Positions 30,819-41,099 of a DNA stretch of 64,000 bases are shown piece by piece. Each line of letters begins with the position of its first letter. Position 1 is the stretch's first letter. The DNA comes from Marchantia polymorpha subsp. ruderalis (Eukaryota > Streptophyta > Marchantiopsida > Marchantiales > Marchantiaceae). Made by a program: the position numbers and the translations under genes. The stretch lies in NCBI GenBank assembly GCA_037833965.1, contig AP031352.1:20006501-20070500 (forward strand), read 5' to 3'. Under the pieces are notes generated by a model, which was given only the letters and a program-made list of their open reading frames with translations, was not told the DNA's origin and made no database searches.

Positions 30819-31943
30819 ATCTCCAAGGATATTTAGAGGAGAGGGAGAGATTGGATGCAAATTGCCATGAGATGTGATCTCAACTGTCATTAGTTGAGGA
30901 GCAGTTGATCTCGGCAGAAGCAAGATTGCCGGAGACGGAGGCGAAGAACCATTAGTTAGCGGGGCAGATGGATGCTGCATTGTGTGTGCAGGTAAACCGA
31001 TGCCTTCGCGACTATGTGGAATGGGAGATCTTGACGTTTAAGTGGACAAAGTTGAGTGAGCTGGAGCGCCGAGTGTCAAATTTGGTAGCTAGCTTTGTAG
31101 CGGGGCAACGGCTGTTAGGTAGGAAACTTGATTTGTTCATCGCCGGTTTGGAGGAGACGAAATAGAATGTAGAATTAGAAGCTAGCTTTGTAGCGGGGCA
31201 ACGGCTGTTAGGTAGGAAACTTGATTTGTTCATCGCCGGTTTGGAGGAGACGAAATAGAATGTAGAATTAGAATTGTCGGCCGCTCTGCGTAGTATAGGA
31301 GTAGATAGGAACTCAGTGGGCACGGTAACTGCCGGATCAGCTGGCGTCGCATCTGTTGGAGACGCGCATCACAAGTGACATCTCCGGGTGTTATTTAGGA
31401 ATAACGAGGCCCAATGCTCTACCTTTGGGGGGCTTTTTCATTAGTTAATTTTTCATTTTTCAACTTGCATTACTCCGCGCGTTATTAAATTGAGTGTTTT
31501 GTCATCGTGCGCGAGTTGCTTCAATTTGTCAAAGATACCGCATCTGAAGTAGAAAGTCCAAGTTGGATGTTCTGAGTGGTGCATAGTGTAGCTCAGGTAT
31601 TAATCAAATCTGAACATTGGAAGCTCGGTGAAGCCCGTTGAGTGTATAATTTTGGGATTCCCCCCTTCCCCTGCACTCCCTCTGAATATCAATTGAAGAG
31701 TCGTGTGCGGCTTCTGTAGGGTCTTATTGGATGAATTTCAGGTTTGAGTGTGATTCCATCCTGCAATGCGATGCCTTCAGACTTAGCACTTGCAAAATTT
31801 TCTGGGAGTGACATGTGTCTAAGAAGTAAAACTTCTCAATAGACTGTTCACCGTGAAAATACTTTGTTCTCTGGGTTGTTTCTGTCCTCGTGGGATTGGA
31901 TCTTTACCATTATGCTCCATTTTGGTAATTATGTGTTATTACA
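30819..31943 (+). mobile_element. Diverged M element, 3' part with canonical end
   Basis: The coil region (VQVNRCLRDYVEWEIL, related to RRVAHCLKGYAHWEV of copy 1) is followed by a drifted tail with one module and the 3' end TTATTACA at 31,943. It abuts the copia GAG-pre-integrase region at about 30,819. Its flank AGTAT is interrupted after AG by the MITE and resumes at 32,483. Confidence 0.7.
31088..31273 (+). repeat. 93-bp tandem duplication
   Basis: 31,088-31,180 and 31,181-31,273 read identically. The unit covers the end of the diverged M coding region, including its TAG stop, so the duplication is recent compared with the age of the copy. Confidence 0.9.
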
Positions 31944-31945
31944 AG

Positions 31946-32476
31946 TAGGCCTCGGCAAGGTAAGGTAAAAGGTAACCGGTTAAGCCATGAGCTCTACCTT
32001 TACCCTACCTTTTACCTTCCTCGTGTCACTATTGTCTATTTTTACCCTTTAATTCTACCTCACGGTAATTACCAGGTTACCTAATACGGATTCTTAAAGG
32101 TTAAAATTTACTTTTACATCAGGGTTACCGAGTAATTACCCTATTACCTCTACCCTTAAGGTTAAAAGATCAAGATTATCCGGTAATTAACCCATTACAT
32201 CTACCCTAAAGGTTAAAAGGTAAAGGTAATTTACTTGTTTAGTATAGGTTATTTGGATCGTTTCATTAGAATGTGCAAAATTATATTCTGAATAATTTTG
32301 AGAGTGTCCACATTTTTGTTTTTCGTAGTTACAAGGGTTAGCCGGTAATTACCAAGTAACCCATTTGGCTCTACCTTTATCTTACCTTTACCCTACCCTA
32401 TAGCCAAACTTCTACCTTTATCTTTTACTCTTTTACCGGATAGCCCTAAAAGGTTAGGTTACCTTGCCGAGGCCTA
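31946..32476. mobile_element. hAT-type MITE, 531 bp, with 8-bp target duplication
   Basis: Its ends are an 18-bp perfect inverted repeat (TAGGCCTCGGCAAGGTAA and its complement). It is flanked by the perfect duplication ATTACAAG (31,938-31,945 and 32,477-32,484). The 8-bp length and T(A)G start fit the hAT superfamily. The interior has no ORF and consists largely of irregular GGTAAAAGGTAA / TTACCTTTTACC runs. Confidence 0.85.
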
Positions 32477-32482
32477 ATTACA

Positions 32483-33250
32483 AGTATGAACTCATATGGT
32501 ATCACATTTGAGATTTTCCGCAACTCAGTGTACTCCTAATGTCATTGAGAGAGGAAAAATGTCATGTGAATCCTATTATCAAGTTGTGGGTAGTTTCATG
32601 TATTTGATGGTGTGCACAAGATCTAATATTGCTCTAGCGATGGACTAGATGAGAAGATATGTATCAAATTGAGAGAAATTTCACATTTCACTTCACGGAA
32701 AGAAGTGAAATGATATTCTCAAGTATTAAAAAATAATTAAAGATTATGGCTTATTGTTTGATGATTAATTAGACAATGCCAAATCCTTTAAGGCTACGTT
32801 GATGCCTGCTATAGACAATATATGCACAAGAGGAAATCTACAACTAGATATGAATTTAAATTTGATGGTGGAATCATAAGTTGAGTATCTACCTTGCAGA
32901 AGTGCGTAGCTCAATTTATAACGGAAGCTGAATATGTAAAGGTAGCAAAAGTGGCAAAACTATTTGTTTAGATATGTTTATCACTTAGATTAGATTAAAA
33001 CATGATGTTATAAATCTTCATTGTTATAGCTAGAGTGCTTTACATCTGGTTGCAAATTAGATGATGGAGAGCAGAGTGAAGCACATTGAGATGAATTATC
33101 ATATTATTAGATATGTAGTTTTTGATTGAAAAATTAAGTCATTCAAGATAAACAATGAATTCAATCTAACTAATGCGTTGACCAAAGGTTTAGGCAACAT
33201 TGTGTTACTATGCAAATTTTTCATGACTACCACAAGTAAAGTTTGCTAGC
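32483..33250 (+). pseudogene. Ty1/copia pol remnant: RT C-terminus and RNase H (plus strand)
   Basis: It starts at AGTAT and reads MVSHLRFSATQC, SYYQVVGSFMYLMVCTRS, then RNase H traces (TEAEYVKVAKVAKLFVW, RVKHIEMNYHIIRYVV, LTKGLGN) in copia order. It is broken by many stops. The first residues directly continue the RT that ends at 28,752 on the minus strand, in frame apart from one TGA codon. Confidence 0.8.
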
Positions 33251-33327
33251 ATTCCAGTTAGCTCTTTATATTATTACTCTATCATGTTTTGGCTATGGCT
33301 TAATTCTAGTTAAAAGGAGGAATCTTT

Positions 33328-33718
33328 TGTTAGATTTCATTCTAGAATTTTTCACAAAGTAGTAATATATGTTACGGAGGTTATTATTCTTTTAGCATGA
33401 ATTATGGTGGAGACTATTGGGGTTTAACTTGGGTTTTGGAGTAACTCCTAGTAAATAAACTACAATATCTTCTTATGTTAGCTCTTGAGTACTTATACCC
33501 CACTTCAACTTATGTATGCGCTCCAAAGATCATTTTTATACTATCACCTTATGATCTCCCGGGGAAGTAGCTTTGAGAGACTGAACCACATGCAAACTAT
33601 CTGCTTGAGTTAATCTTCTTGTGTGTTGGTGTTTAGTCTATTGTTGTTAATTTTGTTAAATTTCTATTATATTTTGACTTTAAGTGAACTCCCGGTATTT
33701 AACTCAGAATTAATTACA
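33328..33718 (+). mobile_element. Probable 3' LTR of the copia element
   Basis: It begins TGTTAG 7 bp after a purine tract (AAAAGGAGG, 33,312-33,320) that follows the RNase H remnant, and ends AATTACA. No second copy is seen in the window to confirm the borders. Confidence 0.5.
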
Positions 33719-36090
33719 TCATAAAAAATATCATTACATATCATGAAACATTCTTTAATATTTTTTATTGTAAATATTATGATTTTTTCAAATTAAAATT
33801 AAAATTCAAAGAAATAAAATCACAATTTTGAAAGTTGGACTATAATCAAATATTGAAGCAACAATAAATACAAGAAAAAAAATTAGAATTTTGAACAAAT
33901 GAAACTGATTTATTAAAATAAACTTAATTTTACTTAATATATTGAAAATATATTTTTTGATGCAATTTTTTTCATTCAATTTTTGATACATTATGCAATC
34001 TTATTATCTCATGGTAGATTAAAATAAATAATTTCAAATGCGTACTTACAAAGATGTTAGTTATAAGGTTTTCAAATCTGTGTATTAATTAGGTGAACTA
34101 AAGAAAATATTTATCGTTATAAATTAATTATCTTAATTAAATTAGATCTAAATAATAAACATAAATTTATACTATATTTTTTTGAAAGTTTTTATTTCAA
34201 TAATCAGTTTATTTAGGTAAAAAATAAATGCATTTTTTTACATTGACTCATGAACAATTAGTGTTTAAAATTAAATACGCTGGTTAGTGTCTTAGTTGAA
34301 AATAATACATGAAAAATTTTGATTTTATATACGTCATGTTATCATTACTGTAAGAATGAAATGGATAATATGATGATGAATGATTTTCTTGTATTTTTTG
34401 GGAAGATCTTTCTAAGTGATTTTTACTTTTAGGAGTTGTATTTTAATTGTGAAAAAATCAATCTCCTATTCCCTAAAAAATTACATAATTTCAAAAGTAT
34501 ACGTTTTGACAATGAATTTTGAAAAATTTAATGACGGTAAGACTTCTAGAATAATCTGACTATTTTTCTCTATAAAAAACATTTTAGAAATCAATGAATT
34601 GCTATATATTATATAACATACATTGTGAAAAATTATATCAAAATCTATAGTGTTAAAAAGTGAAGCCAACGAATTTATTAAATTTTAGTATAGAATTTTC
34701 AGTTTTAAATCAACACCTTTCAATCAATATAACGAGAATATCTTAGTTATATAATGTTATCAATTACGCTTAGATGCTATGCAATATTAGCTCTTTGTTC
34801 ATTGTTTCAATATCTTTTGATGGCATGAATCCATACTTTAGATTATCTATTAATGTTTTATGTTACTTTAGAGGAAGCCTAAGTTGATTGCATACGAGAT
34901 TTGGCCTAGAATGGAAAGTTCAGCAGGACTATCAAAGAGTGTACTCTTCAGAAAGTTTAAACTTGCAGGAAATCAACGGTCACAGGTGCTATGTACTCAA
35001 TACTTTGTATTTAAAGAACATGTATGTCGCCACAAGAGAATTCTATATCGAATTTATTTTCACTTGATCATAAGTTTTAATGTCATATTGGTTAGATATC
35101 ACCTTCGACTAAATCTCATTTTCCATATGAGATTAATTGTGATGATTGTTCAATTCTTCCTGTAAAATTAATTTTCCAGATTTATAATGTATCCCCCTGT
35201 GAAGCTATTGAATGGTGGCAGCATGTTAACCGTTTCAGCTTACCATCTTTTTCAATACTTGTTTCATTCCTTCGGAATGATTATGTAGGAAGTTATCTCA
35301 TAGATTCTCATTTTTATATTATAGAAACAAAAATGATCCAACACATGCAATACAATCCGATTCAGTGTGGGAATAAATTACAAAAATTATTATCTATAAT
35401 GTGAAACATTACGTCATTGCATTAGGTAGATGCTGATAGAGAACACTCTTATGAATGTGGACAGTTGCGGGAAATTTTGGACAGAACTTGACAAGATGAG
35501 AGAACAAAACCGCTTTAAATTAGTGACTTCCTTGCTGGAAGAGACTCAGGTCCTATGTAAATCAAATCACAGCAGAAGACCGAACAAGAGATGAAGAAAA
35601 CGTGAGCTTCGAAAGCGAAGATCTTAGTTGTAGTGCAATCTGGGCGTCGAATGGATTAAGTTGAAGTACATGTACAAGGCTTAAACCACGAGACAGAGCA
35701 AGCGTACGGTATCTTTCTCGAAGTAGTACTCGTTGAGCGCTAACAACTCGCAGAGAAGAGAAGAGAGCTACAAATCAGCACCTGACTATAATTCGCTACC
35801 CGTGTGCATAAACATTGTCCTCCTAGGAGATCACGTCGTCGACGACCCACTGTAATGTGGGACAGTGGGAATTGGGGTGGGTCCGTCAGTCACGCGCGCA
35901 TCATCCTTCGCTGCAGATGTCGAGTTGGGCGAATTCGGAGTCGGAGCTTCTCCTCCGAGATTAACTGCAAAATGTCGCATGGTCTTTGCAGATTCGGTTT
36001 CAGGGGACGTTGATACGAGAGCTAGGCGACGAAGAAAAATAATCTCTACAGCTCTAATTACAACTTTCCTCGATAAATTGGACAGATGAC
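33719..36090. other. AT-rich spacer and 3' flank of the USP gene; no gene seen
   Basis: 33,719-34,880 is extremely AT-rich with only short ORFs. The composition becomes more balanced after 35,400 towards the USP gene. A 93-codon ORF at 34,884-35,165 shows no recognised motif. Confidence 0.6.
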
Positions 36091-36096
36091 AGTCAC

Positions 36097-36144
36097 TGAT
36101 GATGATGGTGATGAGGACCACGACGACGACGACGACGATGATGG
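36097..36144. repeat. GAT/GAC trinucleotide run
   Basis: Imperfect GATGATGATG and GACGACGACGAC repeats lie 43 bp downstream of the USP stop codon, probably in its 3' UTR. Confidence 0.7.
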
Positions 36145-36186
36145 TTTCTCAGGAGGATGGTGGTCGGAGTCAGAAAGCGAGCGAGG

Positions 36187-36681
36187 TCACTTCTTTTCTT
36201 CCATTTGCTTGACGACGACCACAGGGCACTGGACGTGGTGGACGACGTAATCGCTGACGCTTCCCAGGAGCATGCGCTTGACATTGCCCTGGCCGCGGTT
36301 TCCCGTGACCAGGCAGTCGAGCTTCTGCTCCACGGCGGCATGGGTGAGCTTGATGCGAGCATCGCCGTAGTAGACCTTGGCCTTGATTTGCAAGTGCTTC
36401 TGGCGGGATGCTGTCTTCAGCTGCTCGCACAGAGCCTGGTCCTGCGACAGCCGCGAGTGTGTCTTGCTGACGCTGGGATCCTCGAGATCCGACAAGCTGA
36501 TAGTCGGAGCTCCTGTCTCCTCCCACAAATTCGACATCCCATCTTCCTGCTCGAACTTCTGGACGATCAGCAGAAGCACCTGGTCGCCTTCCCTCACGAC
36601 GTTGTTCAGAGCCCAGGTCAGCGCATACTTGCTCGGGACAGAGTAGTCCAGGGCGACTCCAACAACTCTTTCGGGAGCCAT
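36187..36681 (-). CDS. Universal stress protein (USP) family, 164 aa
   Basis: This is a small cytosolic ATP-binding stress protein of the UspA fold; its plant relatives respond to hypoxia, drought and other stresses. The 164-residue length is typical. The N-terminus (MAPERVVGVALDYSVPSKYA) gives the first beta strand and the conserved Asp. The C-terminal nucleotide loop is complete: VTGNRGQGNVKRMLLGSVSD, then YVVHHVQCPVVVVK, matching G-x2-G-x9-G-(S/T). It is a single uninterrupted exon. I chose the ATG at 36,681 because family similarity starts there, but the frame is open upstream to another ATG at 36,981, so a 264-aa form with a 100-aa basic/Ser-rich extension cannot be excluded. A CCAAT motif lies at about 37,010 on the minus strand. 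Its nearest neighbours are transposons and spacer. Confidence 0.93.
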   Translation of the reverse strand: MAPERVVGVALDYSVPSKYALTWALNNVVREGDQVLLLIVQKFEQEDGMSNLWEETGAPTISLSDLEDPSVSKTHSRLSQDQALCEQLKTASRQKHLQIKAKVYYGDARIKLTHAAVEQKLDCLVTGNRGQGNVKRMLLGSVSDYVVHHVQCPVVVVKQMEEKK

Positions 36682-36989
36682 TATGCTTTTCGACGATCGC
36701 GTCTTTCTCTTTCTTTCTTCTTTTCCTTCTTCCGATCGATCGGTCGATCCAAAAGCAAGCGGGTGGGTGGGAGAATTCGCTGCCGACCGAAATCGATTGA
36801 AAATCCTTTCCTCGGGCTGCTGCAGACGAGTAAACGACGACGGCTCTTCTCCAACCTCTCCCGGGGAGCTGTATTTCAAGACCCACAGCGGGACCTTTCG
36901 CAGGAATCCAAAAGGCAGCGCACGAAAGAGAGAAACGTGAACATCCGATCGATCGACAAAAGCTTTGCGCGTCTGACTCATCCCTATCT

Positions 36990-38817
36990 ATCTGCTGCTA
37001 CAGTCTGCGCTTTATTGGCTGGCCCCGCAGACTCCGAGCCGCCGGAATATTCCCCTGCCTGCCGTGGATCGACGCAGCCATCGTGCCGGGGCAATTTTGC
37101 GAGTGGATACCTCCGGATCCAGTCGCAATTGTTTATTGCACCCCGAGTCTCCCACTGAGCCCGACGTTTTCCTCGAGCTGGCGCCGACTCTCGTGCCTGC
37201 GTTCGCTCGCCGAACGAATCTGCTGCTCGGCCAGCACCAGCTGGGCCACAGTGCTCGACCCGTCTGTTTTGTCAGCTTCGTAGCCGAAAGTCCACCTGGT
37301 CAGCTGCCCACGAGCTCGTCCCCGAAGCTCGCGGGCGCAGTCAGAGGAGTCATAGCAGATCGGAGACTCCTGATCTCCTCGTTCTGCTTCGTATCGGTGA
37401 TCGGTGTGCCATTGACCTCTGCAGGTGGTTGCATGGCGCCACAATGCCACTGGCGGAGATTCGAGCGACTCGAGCTGGGCTTGCTTCCTTTGTCGCAGCA
37501 CTGTGCTGCTCGGTCCTGGACCTCCTCAGCTTTGGGAGAAAGTTATGGAAGGACGATGTTTCTTCCACACGATTGTTTGAAGCCCGGGGTTTTCTGTTCA
37601 GACAGTGTCTGGATTCCAGCTGAGTCAGGACCAGATTCCGGAAATGACAAATGTTCTTTGACTTTAGCGGATCCATTGCTGACGATGGCCGGCAACTTCG
37701 GTCTCTACAGCCTCTGCGATTGTTGATTGTTCGGATGTTGTGTGTGGAGATGGCTGATGACGACGGGGCATTCATGAGTATGGTTGTCTCATCCTGGCCC
37801 AAGTTTCTCTTTCAAGTTTCAAATCTCTCAGCTGCAGAACGCTGGGGATATTGTTTGCACGCTGCAGGTAGTTGGTGCCACCTACGATTGTGCCCACTTC
37901 ATGATATTCCTTGCGTCCACGAACTATCTTGCAGGTCCGATTGTAATTCGAGGTGATGTGCGGAACTTGAGGTCACATTCCTTCAGTCATGGCCAATTTC
38001 TGGCCAGTGAGTGTATGCTCTCTTGTGGGATTAATTCTGAATGCCTTAATACTATTATCAGTCTCGATTCGCTTGCTCTAAGGACGGATTTTGTGTTGTC
38101 GTTCGAGGTCTAACAAAAGGGTCTGTTGTAAGGCTACTGAAGGTGCTGTACACAAGGTCTATTCTGCTCGTTTTCAGTTCATTGCCGACCATCAATCAGA
38201 TATTTTGTGAGAAAATTCTGGGCTAGATTTTAACCTTGGCTTCTAGTGCTGTGATATGTGAAACTGAGATGGGCTACATAACGAAAGTAAGCTTCATTGA
38301 ATCAGCGCTTTCAAGTGTAAGACGGGCTCCGTCCACTCATTAGAGCAATATGACGAGCATTGGCGATATGGCGTGAAGCTTAGTAGATAACGTCTTGTCA
38401 ATTTTCCGCTCTGGCTCGTGGCACCTCGAATATCAGGTATCAGGTTTTCCTCACCCAAACCAATCACCTGGCGTGATGGGACAAGCACCAAACTCCGGAA
38501 GGTTGCGATGAAAGATCTGAAAGTTGTGAAAATGGTATTTGTGGATTATTTTCACAGAGCAAACCTGTCGAGACTTATTACTCTGTATAATATCTTTGAG
38601 CAGGTCAGCTGCTGTGAAAGTGGAGGTTACATTGAGTTCGTGTGTGGGAATGCAGATTCGCTTCGGTACGTACATCAATCAATCCAACGCAGAAGGTAAC
38701 TCGTCATCATGTCGAAATTCAGAAGTGAATGATTGTCCAGCCTACAAACTTCGGGCACGCAGGCACTGAGGAGTAGCTCTGAGGTTAGAGCTTTTGGCTT
38801 TGGATGACGGAAGAGAC
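36990..38817. other. Region upstream of USP; no gene recognised
   Basis: GC-balanced sequence with overlapping ORFs on both strands (for example 220 codons plus at 37,064-37,726 and 122 codons minus at 37,133-37,501). None shows a family motif, and the frames contradict each other. It may hold the USP promoter and 5' leader. Confidence 0.4.
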
Positions 38818-39026
38818 TCATGGCGGATGGGATTTGCTATCGTTGAAAGCGATGTTGCAGTGCGCAGACCAAACATTGTTACACATCGGGAGGACATTGA
38901 GAGACGCAGAGAGCCAAGTGCAAATCTGCGAGCCATGAACGTAAGTGCCTGAATCTGTGCCATGTCAGGTACAATTAAAATTGCGGCAGCAACGACCCAA
39001 TTCGTGCTATAAATACTTCACAAATG
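38818..39026 (+). repeat. Dispersed repeat with TATA box, copy 1
   Basis: It is a near copy of 45,816-46,014, with roughly nine in ten bases matching by eye. It ends with CTATAAATACTTCACAAATG, a TATA box followed by ATG, after which the two loci differ completely. No ORF spans it. Confidence 0.8.
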
Positions 39027-40900
39027 AGCCCTCCTAAGGCCAAGTGGATAGCAGAGACCATGAGAAGACCCACCCAAAGTTTGTAATCCATTCTTTCACT
39101 GGAATACCAGTTTAGTTGTTTATTACACACATTTAGCAGCTGATAAATCAAAGGTAACTTTCTGAAAATAATCCGAGATAATTTAAAATATAACGAGTAT
39201 TTTACAATGAAAAATTCTAAGTGTTTGAATGTTCAAAAGTTTTTAAATTTTCTCACGGAAACCCTCAAAAGTTAGTTTATAAATCAACAAATTTCAAATT
39301 TTTTTTTGTTAAGTGGAACATTTAAGTACATCAAAATCACAAGTCTATAATCGGATACCTTATAGAAAATTTGAAATAATTCAAATAGATCCATATAAAT
39401 TTTAATTTTATCTTATATACAATTAAAATTTCATATTAGATAAAATTCTACTTGAAACCAACATCACTGTAAAATCATATAAAAATAATTTAATTTCTTA
39501 ATTTATAATTTTAGTTAATAAATAACATTGATTTTGAACATTTGTAAACAAACGTAAGTTTGTTTACAAAATGTTAATTGAAATATAAACTAAGTTTATA
39601 TTTCAATTAACATCAATCATATAACAAATGTAAACATTAAATATTTCAAAATTTTGCAAAAAATAAAATTACTCCATTCAAATATTTAAAATTTGTGTCC
39701 CATATAATTCCTTTTCCTCTTTGAAATCTGGGGCCAAAAGAATTATAAAGCCTAAAGCCCCCGATTTCTCAATGAGACCTTTTGAAATTTTTAGAATTCA
39801 AATAGTTACTTCTCATGCTAGAATTATAAACAAAATATTGAAATTAGATGAAATATTTAATCTTGTATCATGAATTACAAATCTTAAAATTTACTTTTTT
39901 TATTTGTAAAATTTGATTTCTTTTCATTTAATATGATTTAACTTTACAATATATACCCTAAAAATATATATACGTCATTTAACCTATTAAGGTTAGTAAT
40001 GTGTTTAAGATATAGCGTTTAGTGTTAACTCACAACCTACATAAACATTATTTACATACTCTTTCAAAATCAAAATCTCTAAGGTGATTGCAATTTGTAA
40101 TTGTATTTATATAAGTAATTTGATAGTAGATACTATGAGATTATATTATTTATATCTTAAAAAAATGGGCTGTATTCAAATTGAATAATTGCAGATCTAC
40201 ATGAATAATTTTTTTTGTATGTTTCACAACATATAACTCATGTAAATATTTGGCACTTGACCAATTTAATACATTATACACCATACTGAGAAATATACAC
40301 GAATCAAAATCCATTTGCTAGAACTACATTTCACAAATTTCTAGACCTCAAATCCTCTTGGATTCTTCCTTTTATTTACATTGCATGGACCATATGATGA
40401 TTCCAATATGAATGAAGTTTATCTTACTGCTATATGACACAAAAACAATGAGGTTATATTTATCGTGCTTCTCGTGGCCTTTGAGAGAAATGTACAATGT
40501 AAATGATATATTATTACCACTAATATTTCTTAGGTGTTGAGCCATAGGAATTTTTTTACTCTATTCTAAAACATAATTGGCACTAATTTCTCTAGGTCAT
40601 TTTAAAACCTCTCTATAGCCAATAGTTTTCAGCTCTTGGACTTAAATTGTACCATTTTATAATCATTAAAAAAATACTCACTATCATGTCTATTTCTATC
40701 CTTTTGTGGATTGGATTGCAATGGATTTATAACGTACCTAAAAAAAAAACGTGATTTATCATAACAAGGCCGGCTTATAATAGATATTTAGAGTTTTTGG
40801 CGCCTAAATAACCTAAAATAATTCTTGTGAGGCACCCAACTTAAGTCTCTCTCGCACCATGGCCATTTTTTGAAAATTGACTCACGATGTGCTTCTACCT
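39027..40900. other. AT-rich spacer, no gene seen
   Basis: Strongly AT-rich with no long ORF. The only structure noticed is the pair of palindromes at 39,541-39,613. Confidence 0.6.
39541..39613. repeat. Two adjacent perfect hairpins
   Basis: 39,541-39,570 is a 13-bp inverted repeat with a 4-base loop (arm TTTGTAAACAAAC). 39,571-39,613 is a 21-bp inverted repeat around a single base (arm starting ATGTTAATTGAAATA). They touch without a gap. Confidence 0.9.
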
Positions 40901-41099
40901 CAACCGTCAACGGGTTGCAGTGTTTTTTCTGCGTCATGTTCGGTCGTTAGTAGAACGTTGGCGCAAGGCGCAATATCATGACCAACGTGCAAGGTTGGAG
41001 TGCACCATTTCGCTACGATAACATTGAGCTTCACATAAAGAAGCAGCACACTATCAAATTTGGATTGTATAAAAAGCTGTGATTGAAAGCGAAGTAGTA

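Noticed and set aside
36157..37158. Plus-strand ORF of 333 codons
   Set aside because: Antisense to the well-supported USP gene and without any family motif.
37064..37726. Plus-strand ORF of 220 codons upstream of USP
   Set aside because: It begins with no recognised domain, competing minus-strand ORFs of similar length overlap it, and no splice or promoter context supports it.
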